Assembly (NCBI RefSeq): GCF_007752135.1
Contig: NZ_CP036298.1
Location: forward strand, 4,030,001 to 4,094,000
DNA: 64,000 nucleotides
Reading direction: 5' to 3'
Source of the DNA: Aureliella helgolandensis
GTDB lineage: Bacteria > Planctomycetota > Planctomycetia > Pirellulales > Pirellulaceae
Shown here piece by piece: positions 18,255-26,160 of this stretch. The notes below the pieces were generated by a model, which saw only the letters and a list, made by a program, of their open reading frames with translations, did not search any database and had not been told where the DNA came from. The stretch's first letter is position 1, and the number at the start of each line of letters is the position of its first letter. The translations under genes and the position numbers were made by a program.

Positions 18255-18983
18255 TGGCGACTTATGCGTTAGACGGAAGGTGCCCAGTTAAGCCCGGCGT
18301 AAGGTCGACGCCCGTGGACAAAGGGAAGAATGCAACGAGCGAAACATGTACTGCTGGGGAGCAGCAAGCGGCAAAATAGGTGTCTGTACCGTCTTCCGCT
18401 ACCGCCTACTTCGTGGAAGTATTGGAAAGAGCATGATTAGTTTACCAGATGTATCCATCGTAGCGCTCAACCCATTTTAATCGAAGGATTGCCGTGGGTG
18501 CCAGTCATGTTTTGAAGCTTGCTATTTCAAGTTGGGTGGCAGTCAGTCAGTTAGTTGGAGGCGCGCGGTGTCCCTTCAATCCCCGTACTCTGCAAAGGTC
18601 CCGTAATGAGGTGCAGACGCCGCGCAGTCCGTGGCGCGAGCAGCAATTCGAGAAAGTCGCCGGTCGACGCACCAATTCTGTGCGTGGAATGGGTATGCTA
18701 TATCCATCAGAAGCGATTGTGAGCGATCCAACCGAGCGAGTCGATCTGGCGCCTTGCAGCTTTGCTGCGTGAGAATTGGCGTCAACGGGATGTCCGGTTG
18801 GCCGCTGCCATGCGTCCTGCGGCTTGAAAAATCAGAGGCACGGATCTTTTCCGAGGTCGTCGTTGCAGATGAATGAAGAGCCAGCATAAAAACACCCGCC
18901 GCTGCCATCACCGCTAGAGTCCCTCCCGCCTCAATCTAGCGACCTTGGCCGTTTAGCCCACCGAGTTGTAATGGAGAGGTCCT
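18255..18983. other. divergent intergenic region
   Basis: 729 bp between the minus-strand TPR operon and the plus-strand DUF1552 gene. It must hold both promoters. GAGAGG at 18974-18979 is the ribosome-binding site of the DUF1552 gene. No other signal or credible ORF was recognised. Confidence 0.4.
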
Positions 18984-20384
18984 ATGCCTATCAAGAAGCA
19001 TCTATCGCGTCGAACCGTACTGCGTGGCCTAGGAGCGAGCGTTGCTCTACCCTGGCTCGACATTATGGGCACCGCTTCGGTGCAAGCTGGTTCCCAAGCG
19101 GGACCTCCCTTGAGAATGGCTTACTTCTACGTGCCCAACGGTGTCAATATGGACGCGTGGCGGCCGACGGTCGATGGCCCTCTCACCGAGTTGTCGCGCA
19201 CGCTTCAGCCGCTAGAACCGGTCAAAGATTCGATTACCGTGATCAGCAACCTGGCTGCAGAGCACTGTGACGGAACGAGTGCGGCACACGAGCCGGCTGG
19301 TGGTGGATTCCTCGTGGGGAAGAAGTGCAAGCATTCTGAAGAGCCCGAAGTGGGGGGGGCGTCGGTCGATCAAATTGCAGCTAAGGAGATCGGACTGGCG
19401 ACTCCGGTAGACTCTCTGGCATTGGGGATTGATCCTGGGCACCGTGGTGACCATGGCTACAGCGGCACCTACATGTCTCACATTTCTTGGAAAAGCAAAA
19501 CCACACCATCGGCGCTGGAGCTGAATCCCAAGCAGCTCTACGAGCGACTGTTTCGTGGCCGCACGCCAACTCGACCCGATTGGAATCAAGAGCAAGCCGC
19601 CACCGCGCCGGCCGTGGATACGCTTGAGACCAGCGTGCTCGACTTAGTACAGGAGGAAACGCGAGCTCTTCAGCGCAAACTTGGCTTCTCCGACCGTCGC
19701 AAGCTCGAGAGCTATCTCGATGGCCTTCGCAGCATTGAGCGGCGGGTCACCTTAGCCACGCGGGATGCCTATTCCCATCACCAAGATGCTTTCACCGAGG
19801 ATCCACTGCTGCATGCCGACGAGCCGGATCTGCCGGAGTTGATTATTCCGGGTGGCCGCGGGGTGCCAGAGGTCTATGCAGACCATGTGAATTTGATGCT
19901 GGATATTCTGACTCTGGCCTTCCAGTCCGATACGACGCGTTTGGCGACCTTCATGTTTTCGTACGAAAAATCGGGGAGGTCGTACTCAGAAATCGAAGCA
20001 CCTGGATCCCATCATTCAAGTTCCCATCACCAGAAGAAGCCCGAAACGCTCGAGCAACTCGCCAGGATTAATACTCACCATATCGCGCTCTTTTCCCGCA
20101 TGCTGCAGCGCATGGCAGCGATTGACGAAGGAGGTTCTTCATTGCTCGATAATGTCTTGATCTGCTACGGTTCGGGGATCAGTGACGGTAATCGCCACAA
20201 CAACGATGACCTACCAATTTTAGTCGCCGGTGGCGGCCGGCAGCGCATCGCCGGCGGCACGCATCTCAATCTGGAAGAGAAGACCCCTCTGTGCAATCTG
20301 TATCTCGAAATGCTGAATCAAGCGGGCATACAGCGCAAGAACTTCGGCGACAGCACAGAACGATTGAATTTGCCAAAAGTATGA
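18984..20384 (+). CDS. DUF1552 Tat-exported protein
   Basis: 466 residues. A twin-arginine signal (SRRTVLRGLGASVALPWL) begins the protein. PLRMAYFYVPNGVNMDAW, the SVDQIAAKEIG segment, LALGIDPGHRGDHGYSGTYMSHISW, LDGLRSIERRV, FSYEKSGRSYSEIEAPGSHHSSSHH and DNVLICYGSGISDGNRHNNDDLPILVAGGG are the family pattern of DUF1552, whose C-terminal half resembles the DUF1501/sulfatase-like fold. The stop codon overlaps the start of the next gene (ATGA), so translation is coupled to the heme-type partner. Role unknown; such pairs are proposed to act in catabolism of complex substrates. Confidence 0.93.
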   Translation: MPIKKHLSRRTVLRGLGASVALPWLDIMGTASVQAGSQAGPPLRMAYFYVPNGVNMDAWRPTVDGPLTELSRTLQPLEPVKDSITVISNLAAEHCDGTSAAHEPAGGGFLVGKKCKHSEEPEVGGASVDQIAAKEIGLATPVDSLALGIDPGHRGDHGYSGTYMSHISWKSKTTPSALELNPKQLYERLFRGRTPTRPDWNQEQAATAPAVDTLETSVLDLVQEETRALQRKLGFSDRRKLESYLDGLRSIERRVTLATRDAYSHHQDAFTEDPLLHADEPDLPELIIPGGRGVPEVYADHVNLMLDILTLAFQSDTTRLATFMFSYEKSGRSYSEIEAPGSHHSSSHHQKKPETLEQLARINTHHIALFSRMLQRMAAIDEGGSSLLDNVLICYGSGISDGNRHNNDDLPILVAGGGRQRIAGGTHLNLEEKTPLCNLYLEMLNQAGIQRKNFGDSTERLNLPKV

Positions 20385-22345
20385 TTGCTAAATCCATGAA
20401 CTCGCAGAAATCTGCTTGGATCGTGTTCTTGCTCGTTGGCGTCGCTTTCCCGCTAGACGCGGTGGCCCAGCCAGGTAAGCAGAACGATCCGTTGTCTTGG
20501 GATCGCAATGTTCGCGGGCTGTTCGGACGCTATTGTTTGGATTGCCATCGCGGAAGGGATCCTAGCGCTAACGTCGACTTGGCAGTGGATGAAAATCCCT
20601 TGCATATTTTGGAGCATCGCAAGAAATGGAGAGCGGTGCTCGAAGTCCTGCAGGCCGGACAAATGCCACCTGAGGATGAACGGCAGCCCAGCCAGGAAAT
20701 GCGGCAGCAGATGATCGACTTCCTGGAAGTTACTTTGAATAGTATCGACTGTGGGCAGGTGGAAGACCCCGGCAAACCCGTGCTGCGACGTTTGAATCGG
20801 GTGGAGTACGACAACGCCCTGGAGGACTTGACAGGCTTGGACCTGAGCTTGGCCGATGACTTTCCGCCAGATCCGGTGGGGTATGGATTTGACAACATTG
20901 CCGATGTACTTACGCTAACTCCCGCGCAGATCGAGATGTACCATTCCGCGGCGGTGAAAGCCACGCAGGCCATCGTTGAAGCACGGCGCTCTAACACGCG
21001 GATCGATCCGATTCTGTTCGGCTCTATTGGGACGGAACGAGGTAAGGAGGAGACTTGGAGCGGGGAGAAGTCGCCTAGCACGCCGCAGGAAGGTGCTCAC
21101 GTTCGCGAGCTCGCACGTGAGGGCATCAGCAATTTCGCCTTCCGCGCATTTAGACGTCCCCCCGACGAATACTACATCAATCGCTTGATGCGCATTTACG
21201 ACCGAGCGATTCAGGAGGATCAGTCGCATGCGGAGGCTATGAACTACTGTTTGCAGGCCGTATTGATCTCGCCCAATTTTCTGTTTCGGATCGAAGCGGA
21301 TCGTCCCAACGAGTCGCAGGCCTACCGCGTTGATGACTTTGAGCTTGCTAGCCGGTTGAGCTACTTGATTTGGTCACGGGCTCCCGATCGTGAACTCTTG
21401 CAACTAGCGCAGGAGGGGCAATTGCAGGTTCGCGCCACCTTGTTGGCGCAGATCGAACGCATGTTGGCTGATTCCAGGAGCAAATCTTTAGTTTCCAATT
21501 TTTTCTTCCAGTGGCTCGATCTCCGCTTGCTGGATTCCCATCAACCTAGTCCAAGCGAGTTCGGTGATTTTAGCGAAGCTTTACGAGACTCGATGAGGGG
21601 CGAAGTTGAAGCTTTGCTGCATGCCATTGTGCGTGATGAAGCTCCTCTTACGGCTATCATTGATCACGACGCGCTCTACGTCGACCGGCGTCTGTCAGCC
21701 TACTACGGCTTGCAACCCGTAGACTCGGAAACTCCAGTTCGCGTCTCCGCGCCAGATCGTCGTCGAGGAGGCTTGCTGACAACTGCGGCGCTCCTCATGG
21801 TCCAGGCTGATCCCGGCCGCACCAACATTCCACGACGCGGAAGTTTTGTGGCGGGCCAATTGTTAGGCGCACCGCCTCCTCCACCGCCACCCGATGTCCC
21901 GGAATTGGTGGTGGTCGATGATGGCCAACAGCGTTCCCTGCGAGAGATCTTTGAATTGCATCGCAGCAGCCCTGCATGCCAGAACTGCCATTTGACCATC
22001 GATCCCATTGGGTTTGCGCTCGAGAATTACGATGCGATTGGGCGTTGGAGAGACGAAGATGGCGGGGCTCCCATCGATCCAGCTGGAGAGCTGCCGGATG
22101 GGGTGCAATTAGAGGACATCCGATCACTCAAAGACTTTCTTCTAAGCGAACAAGAGCAATTGTTACGGACCATGGCTTCCAAGCTATTGACGTATGCCTT
22201 GGGAAGAGGTTTGTCCGCGCCGGACGATTGCGTGGTAGAAAAAATGGTCGAAGCAGCCCAAGCAGAGGAAGCTAGTTTCTCTGCCATGCTGGTGGCACTC
22301 GTCGAGAGCTTTCCGTTTACCCATCGGATTAATCCTGAGTTTTAG
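20381..22345 (+). CDS. PSCyt-type protein with DUF1587/DUF1592/DUF1588/DUF1585
   Basis: 654 residues from ATG 20381, whose ATGA overlaps the DUF1552 stop; ATG 20396 is an alternative. A signal peptide (AWIVFLLVGVAFPLDAVAQ) precedes a cytochrome-like N-terminus with CLDCH (52-56). Then come DUF1587 (LRRLNRVEYDNALEDLTGLD), DUF1595/1592 (FRAFRRPPDEYYINRLMRIYD; LQAVLISPNFLFRIE; LASRLSYLIWSRAPD), DUF1588 (ALYVDRRLSAYYG; RGGLLTTAALLM; PPPPPPDVPEL) with a second heme motif CQNCH at 533-537, and DUF1585 at the end (LLTYALGRGLSAPDD). It is an envelope protein expected to carry heme c. Always paired with DUF1552 in this phylum, which fits the coupled start here. Confidence 0.93.
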   Translation: MIAKSMNSQKSAWIVFLLVGVAFPLDAVAQPGKQNDPLSWDRNVRGLFGRYCLDCHRGRDPSANVDLAVDENPLHILEHRKKWRAVLEVLQAGQMPPEDERQPSQEMRQQMIDFLEVTLNSIDCGQVEDPGKPVLRRLNRVEYDNALEDLTGLDLSLADDFPPDPVGYGFDNIADVLTLTPAQIEMYHSAAVKATQAIVEARRSNTRIDPILFGSIGTERGKEETWSGEKSPSTPQEGAHVRELAREGISNFAFRAFRRPPDEYYINRLMRIYDRAIQEDQSHAEAMNYCLQAVLISPNFLFRIEADRPNESQAYRVDDFELASRLSYLIWSRAPDRELLQLAQEGQLQVRATLLAQIERMLADSRSKSLVSNFFFQWLDLRLLDSHQPSPSEFGDFSEALRDSMRGEVEALLHAIVRDEAPLTAIIDHDALYVDRRLSAYYGLQPVDSETPVRVSAPDRRRGGLLTTAALLMVQADPGRTNIPRRGSFVAGQLLGAPPPPPPPDVPELVVVDDGQQRSLREIFELHRSSPACQNCHLTIDPIGFALENYDAIGRWRDEDGGAPIDPAGELPDGVQLEDIRSLKDFLLSEQEQLLRTMASKLLTYALGRGLSAPDDCVVEKMVEAAQAEEASFSAMLVALVESFPFTHRINPEF

Positions 22346-22702
22346 CGTTGCGAAAATAGGTTCAAGTCGGCTGGATGGCCCCTATGAGGGAGCTTTCAAT
22401 GGGTAAGTGCTAAGGGGCTTCTGAATCAAGAGCTATCCAGCGGTCCGTTCGATAGATGCGGTAATTCCTCTGAGCTGCCTAGGGACTTGAGCGCTTGGTC
22501 CGCCGACGCTCACCTTCATGGTGCATGGTCGCAGACGGATTTGAGATACCGGTGAATGAGTTCCGATGAGGCCGCCAAGTGGCTCGGTCTTCCCTGCATC
22601 CGCCGACGGCTATAGATGAGCGCCCCGTCAGGGCACGCCCCGGGGCACTCAAGTGGTTTCGCCAGAAAATTGAGTGGAAACTGAGACGCCGTGCCAATTC
22701 GT
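22346..22702. other. intergenic region
   Basis: 357 bp between the PSCyt gene and the inverted-repeat element at 22703. No coding or RNA signal was recognised. Confidence 0.4.
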
Positions 22703-22821
22703 TTAGCACCGGCGGAACAATGATTGTCGCCAGATCGCTCCGGCGATCGACATTTTCGCGAACGACCCGGCGGAGCGGTTCGGCGACTATCCGCCAATAA
22801 TTTTGTTCCGACGGTCCTTAG
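22703..22821 (+). repeat. MITE-like element, copy A
   Basis: About 119 bp with imperfect terminal inverted repeats (TAGCACCGGCGGAAC at the left, GTTCCGACGGTCCTTA at the right). Its reverse complement aligns end to end with 62269-62385, with only scattered mismatches and small indels; the shared inside includes GGAGCGATCT and TTGGCGGAT. The inside is itself partly palindromic (CGCTCC/GGAGCG arms), so a transcript would fold. Its right end is 23 nt before the nitrilase-type gene start at 22845. No transposase is encoded. Confidence 0.8.
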
Positions 22822-22844
22822 CTTTATCATCTTATGTCTATAGC

Positions 22845-24200
22845 ATGTGGAAACGTACTTTGAAATACGTAGCGATCTTCGCCTTAATCGGATTCATGCT
22901 AGCCAATGGTGCGCTCGCCGACGATCCCGCACCTGATGGCTGGACGTGCGAGACGCCACGCGAAGAAATTCGACCTCATTTTAAGTGCGACGCGACGCCG
23001 GGAACGGCCGACAGCGTGCTGAGTATTCGTGCCGACGATCGCGAGGGGTTGATGGGGATGTGGGCGATCACAATTCCCGTTCAGGGGCAAGAGCACTACC
23101 GGTTCACCGTCGATCGGCAGACGCAGGGTATCGCATTCCCTCGACGGACGGCGATCGCCAGAATTATTTGGCTCAACGATGCCAATGAGAAAGTCATGCG
23201 CGCGGAACCGAGCAACCTATCCTATCGTCCGGGCGAACGTCCCCGCGCCGAACCGGAGTTCCCCAAGTTGGTATCGCGTTCCGACGGATGGGATCGGCTT
23301 GAGGGCATCTATATTGCGCCACCGCATGCAACACATGCAAGAATCGAGCTGCATTTCCGTTGGGGCGAACCGCATTCGACCGTCCGCTGGCGTAGGTCTA
23401 AGCTGGAGGTTTGTGCAGCACCCGATCCGCGAACCGTCCGCTTAGCTACGATTCACTATCGTCCTCAGGCCGGCCGAACACCCCAGGAGAAACGCGAGCA
23501 ATTTGCACCGCTGATTGCAGTGGCGGCACAGCAGAAAGCGGATCTGATCGTGCTACCTGAGACGCTGACTTACTACCAGTCGGGCGGCAGTTACGCGGAT
23601 GCTGCGGAGACGATTCCAGGGCCTTCCACCGACTACTTCGCTAAACTCGCCCAACAACACGACACCTACATCGTGGCCGGGCTCATGGAACGCGACGGCC
23701 ACTTGATCTACAACGTCGCTGTTCTGCTTGGACCGGAAGGAGCCATCGTGGGTAAGTATCGCAAGGTGGCGCTGCCACGTGGCGAGATTGAAGCGGGCAT
23801 CACGCCGGGGACGGAGTATCCGGTATTCCAAACACGGTTTGGAAAGGTTGCCATGATGGTCTGTTACGATGGTTTCTTTCCGGAGGTAGCGCGTGAGCTT
23901 TCCAATCGAGGCGCCGAGGTGATTGCTTGGCCCGTATGGGGGTGCAATCCTTTACTGGCTGCTGCTCGGGCCTGTGAAAACCATGTGTTTTTGGTCAGTA
24001 GTACCTACACGGAATTCTCTGCAGATTGGGCGCAGTCCGCGGTGTATGGCCGCGACGGTACGACGCTCGCGCATGCAGAGGATTGGGGCAGTATCGCGAT
24101 GGCTGAAGTGGACTTGGGAAAACCTGCGATCTGGCAAAGCCTTGGCGACTTTCAATCGCAAATTGAGCCCCACCGACCGGTCGTGCCCCCCGTCCCCTAA
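22845..24200 (+). CDS. exported carbon-nitrogen hydrolase (nitrilase superfamily) with N-terminal domain
   Basis: 451 residues from the ATG at 22845 (WKRTLKYVAIFALIGFMLANGALAD is a Sec signal); an upstream TTG frame would extend into the repeat element and is rejected. The nitrilase fold starts at about residue 198 and carries the catalytic triad: Glu239 (VLPETLTYY), Lys307 (GKYRKVALP) and Cys340 (MVCYDGFFPEV). It hydrolyses a non-peptide C-N bond (amide or nitrile); the substrate is unknown. Residues 30-190 are a separate, probably beta-rich domain (HYRFTVDRQ, ARIIWLNDANEKV, ARIELHFRWGE) resembling a binding module. Export is unusual for this family. No ribosome site is obvious. Confidence 0.88.
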   Translation: MWKRTLKYVAIFALIGFMLANGALADDPAPDGWTCETPREEIRPHFKCDATPGTADSVLSIRADDREGLMGMWAITIPVQGQEHYRFTVDRQTQGIAFPRRTAIARIIWLNDANEKVMRAEPSNLSYRPGERPRAEPEFPKLVSRSDGWDRLEGIYIAPPHATHARIELHFRWGEPHSTVRWRRSKLEVCAAPDPRTVRLATIHYRPQAGRTPQEKREQFAPLIAVAAQQKADLIVLPETLTYYQSGGSYADAAETIPGPSTDYFAKLAQQHDTYIVAGLMERDGHLIYNVAVLLGPEGAIVGKYRKVALPRGEIEAGITPGTEYPVFQTRFGKVAMMVCYDGFFPEVARELSNRGAEVIAWPVWGCNPLLAAARACENHVFLVSSTYTEFSADWAQSAVYGRDGTTLAHAEDWGSIAMAEVDLGKPAIWQSLGDFQSQIEPHRPVVPPVP

Positions 24201-24337
24201 TGGCATTTTATCCAATCGCGCGGATGACCAATGCGAACACTGGTCGTGCCGAGCAGGTGCCATGTTTCCAAACTTGAGGAAAGACAATCACGTTCCCGTG
24301 GGGAAGGTGAGCATCGATTTAAGGCGAGAATCAAATT

Positions 24338-26059
24338 ATGAAACTAAAACTCAGTGCAACGTGGTCGATATTGCTAATCGTCGCCCTGATGTTGTCTGTC
24401 CAGGCAGACGAACGCTTGGCAGATGTAGATCGCAAAGTTCGCGGTCCCCAAGACCTATCGCTCACATTTCGTAGCGACTTTGATGGGACCACCGTGCCGT
24501 ACCGTTTGTACTTGCCATCCGCCTATGACGGCGAGCAGAAGCTTCCCTTGCTGGTTGCGTTGCATGGTACTAATGGCGACAGTACGAAGTACTTTGAGCA
24601 TCCCGAGTATGGTGGCGGGATCTATAAACGCGAAGCGGAAGCCCGTGGGCTGGCGATACTTTGTCCCTCTGAAGGCGACCCTATCGGACGCCCCACGGAA
24701 TGGCGGGGAGTGGGGGAATTGAACGTCCTTGCCGCACTGCAGGATGTATGCCAGCGGTTTGAGATCGATCGGGATCGAATCGTTCTAACCGGCCAATCGA
24801 TGGGAGGCACAGGAACAACTTATCTCTGCTGTCGCTACCCAGACGTTTTCGCTGGAGGAATCCCACTCGCTTCGACCTACGGACATTTGACACTCCTCGA
24901 AAACCTCAGGTACGTACCGATGTTCTATGTGCAAGGTTCCGACGATTGGCCCATCTACGCCCAGGATGGTCCCCTGCGGATTATGAAGCGTCTCACGCAA
25001 CTCGATTACGAGGCGGAGCTCTGGATGGTTCCAGATGTCGGCCATAACACGATGGCAGTTTCCACGCCCCGCGTCTTGGATTGGGCGCTGCAGCAGCGAT
25101 TGGTAAAGCATCCACGGCATGTCACGCACCGCGCCTATTTGCCAATACATGGACGCGCTCACTGGTTAGAGATTGTATCGCTCCAGGAAATTGGACCCTT
25201 TGCGGAGATCGATGCCGAGGTTACTGGCCGACAGGATATTGTCGTGCATCGCTTGCGAAACATCGCTCAGTTCATTCTACGGCCTGCTCCGGAACTGCTC
25301 GATCTTTCTGCAGACATTCAGATTCGCGTCCCGGCAGCGGAGGCCACCGAAACGATTGCCGTACGCTGTGAGCCAGCGGAGCAAGTGCGGTTGGAGCGTA
25401 AGGAGGACGGTCGGTGGATGGCTGCGGTTGAGGCACGCGATTCCGTGCCATTCGCAAGCACTCGATTTGAAAAAATCGCTAGAGTTACCGCCATCCCCAC
25501 CCCGCAGGGCGAGGCTGAAACGTCCCTGGGGAGTTGGACCACGGATGCGATACGCGAGGCAACCGGTACCGATATCGCGATTGAAACCGGGCGACATTAT
25601 CGAGGATTGCCGGTTACCGTTGGACAGGAACTGGACTTATTCGACCTCCTCAACCTAATTCGGCCTTCCAATCGCGCGCTCGTTCGCTTCACGATCGATG
25701 GAGCCGGACTGCTAGAAATCCTGGAGGACAATATTCGCCAGCAGGAATCGTTCGACGGGCAATTTCTCGTACAAGTATCCGGCTGCCGATATGCATTTGA
25801 TCGATCATTGCCCGCTGGCAAGCGGATTGTCGAGAGCGATATTAATCCCGAGCAAACGTACACAATCTCCTGTACTGAAAACTTGCTCAGTCGTGGCGAT
25901 ATGCTGCACTTGGCAGGACGACTGGGGGAGATCGATTACGAGACCCTCGAGCCAACTAATATTACTGCGATATGGCGTTATATCGCGAAGCACCAGGGGC
26001 GTGTCGATGCTCAGGTAGATGGTCGCATCCGTGACTTGGGTGGGAGTGCCCCGGAATGA
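24338..26059 (+). CDS. exported esterase fused to 5'-nucleotidase C-terminal domain
   Basis: 573 residues. A signal peptide (residues 1-23, ...LSVQADE) is followed by an alpha/beta hydrolase of the esterase-D/PHB-depolymerase/prolyl-oligopeptidase type: oxyanion strand LLVALHGTNGD (71-81), nucleophile elbow GQSMGG (Ser154), Asp near 202 (GSDDWPIY) and His236 (DVGHNTM). A linker with a second beta-rich region (260-380) leads to residues 395-555, which match the 5'-nucleotidase C-terminal domain: LGSWTTDAIREATGTDIAIE, DLFDLLNLI, LVRFTIDGAGLLEILEDN and LVQVSGCRYAFD. The usual N-terminal metallophosphoesterase of that family is absent. Function of the fusion is unknown; secreted ester or nucleotide-linked substrate hydrolysis is a guess. 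Confidence 0.85.
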   Translation: MKLKLSATWSILLIVALMLSVQADERLADVDRKVRGPQDLSLTFRSDFDGTTVPYRLYLPSAYDGEQKLPLLVALHGTNGDSTKYFEHPEYGGGIYKREAEARGLAILCPSEGDPIGRPTEWRGVGELNVLAALQDVCQRFEIDRDRIVLTGQSMGGTGTTYLCCRYPDVFAGGIPLASTYGHLTLLENLRYVPMFYVQGSDDWPIYAQDGPLRIMKRLTQLDYEAELWMVPDVGHNTMAVSTPRVLDWALQQRLVKHPRHVTHRAYLPIHGRAHWLEIVSLQEIGPFAEIDAEVTGRQDIVVHRLRNIAQFILRPAPELLDLSADIQIRVPAAEATETIAVRCEPAEQVRLERKEDGRWMAAVEARDSVPFASTRFEKIARVTAIPTPQGEAETSLGSWTTDAIREATGTDIAIETGRHYRGLPVTVGQELDLFDLLNLIRPSNRALVRFTIDGAGLLEILEDNIRQQESFDGQFLVQVSGCRYAFDRSLPAGKRIVESDINPEQTYTISCTENLLSRGDMLHLAGRLGEIDYETLEPTNITAIWRYIAKHQGRVDAQVDGRIRDLGGSAPE

Positions 26060-26160
26060 GCGCTTGCAAGTAGCCCGCAAGTTCGCGGGTGAATCCAATC
26101 CAGCGAGTACGCTTTCCGCGTCGCAACTGACGACGACCTACTGAATCCCGATTTTTCTCC

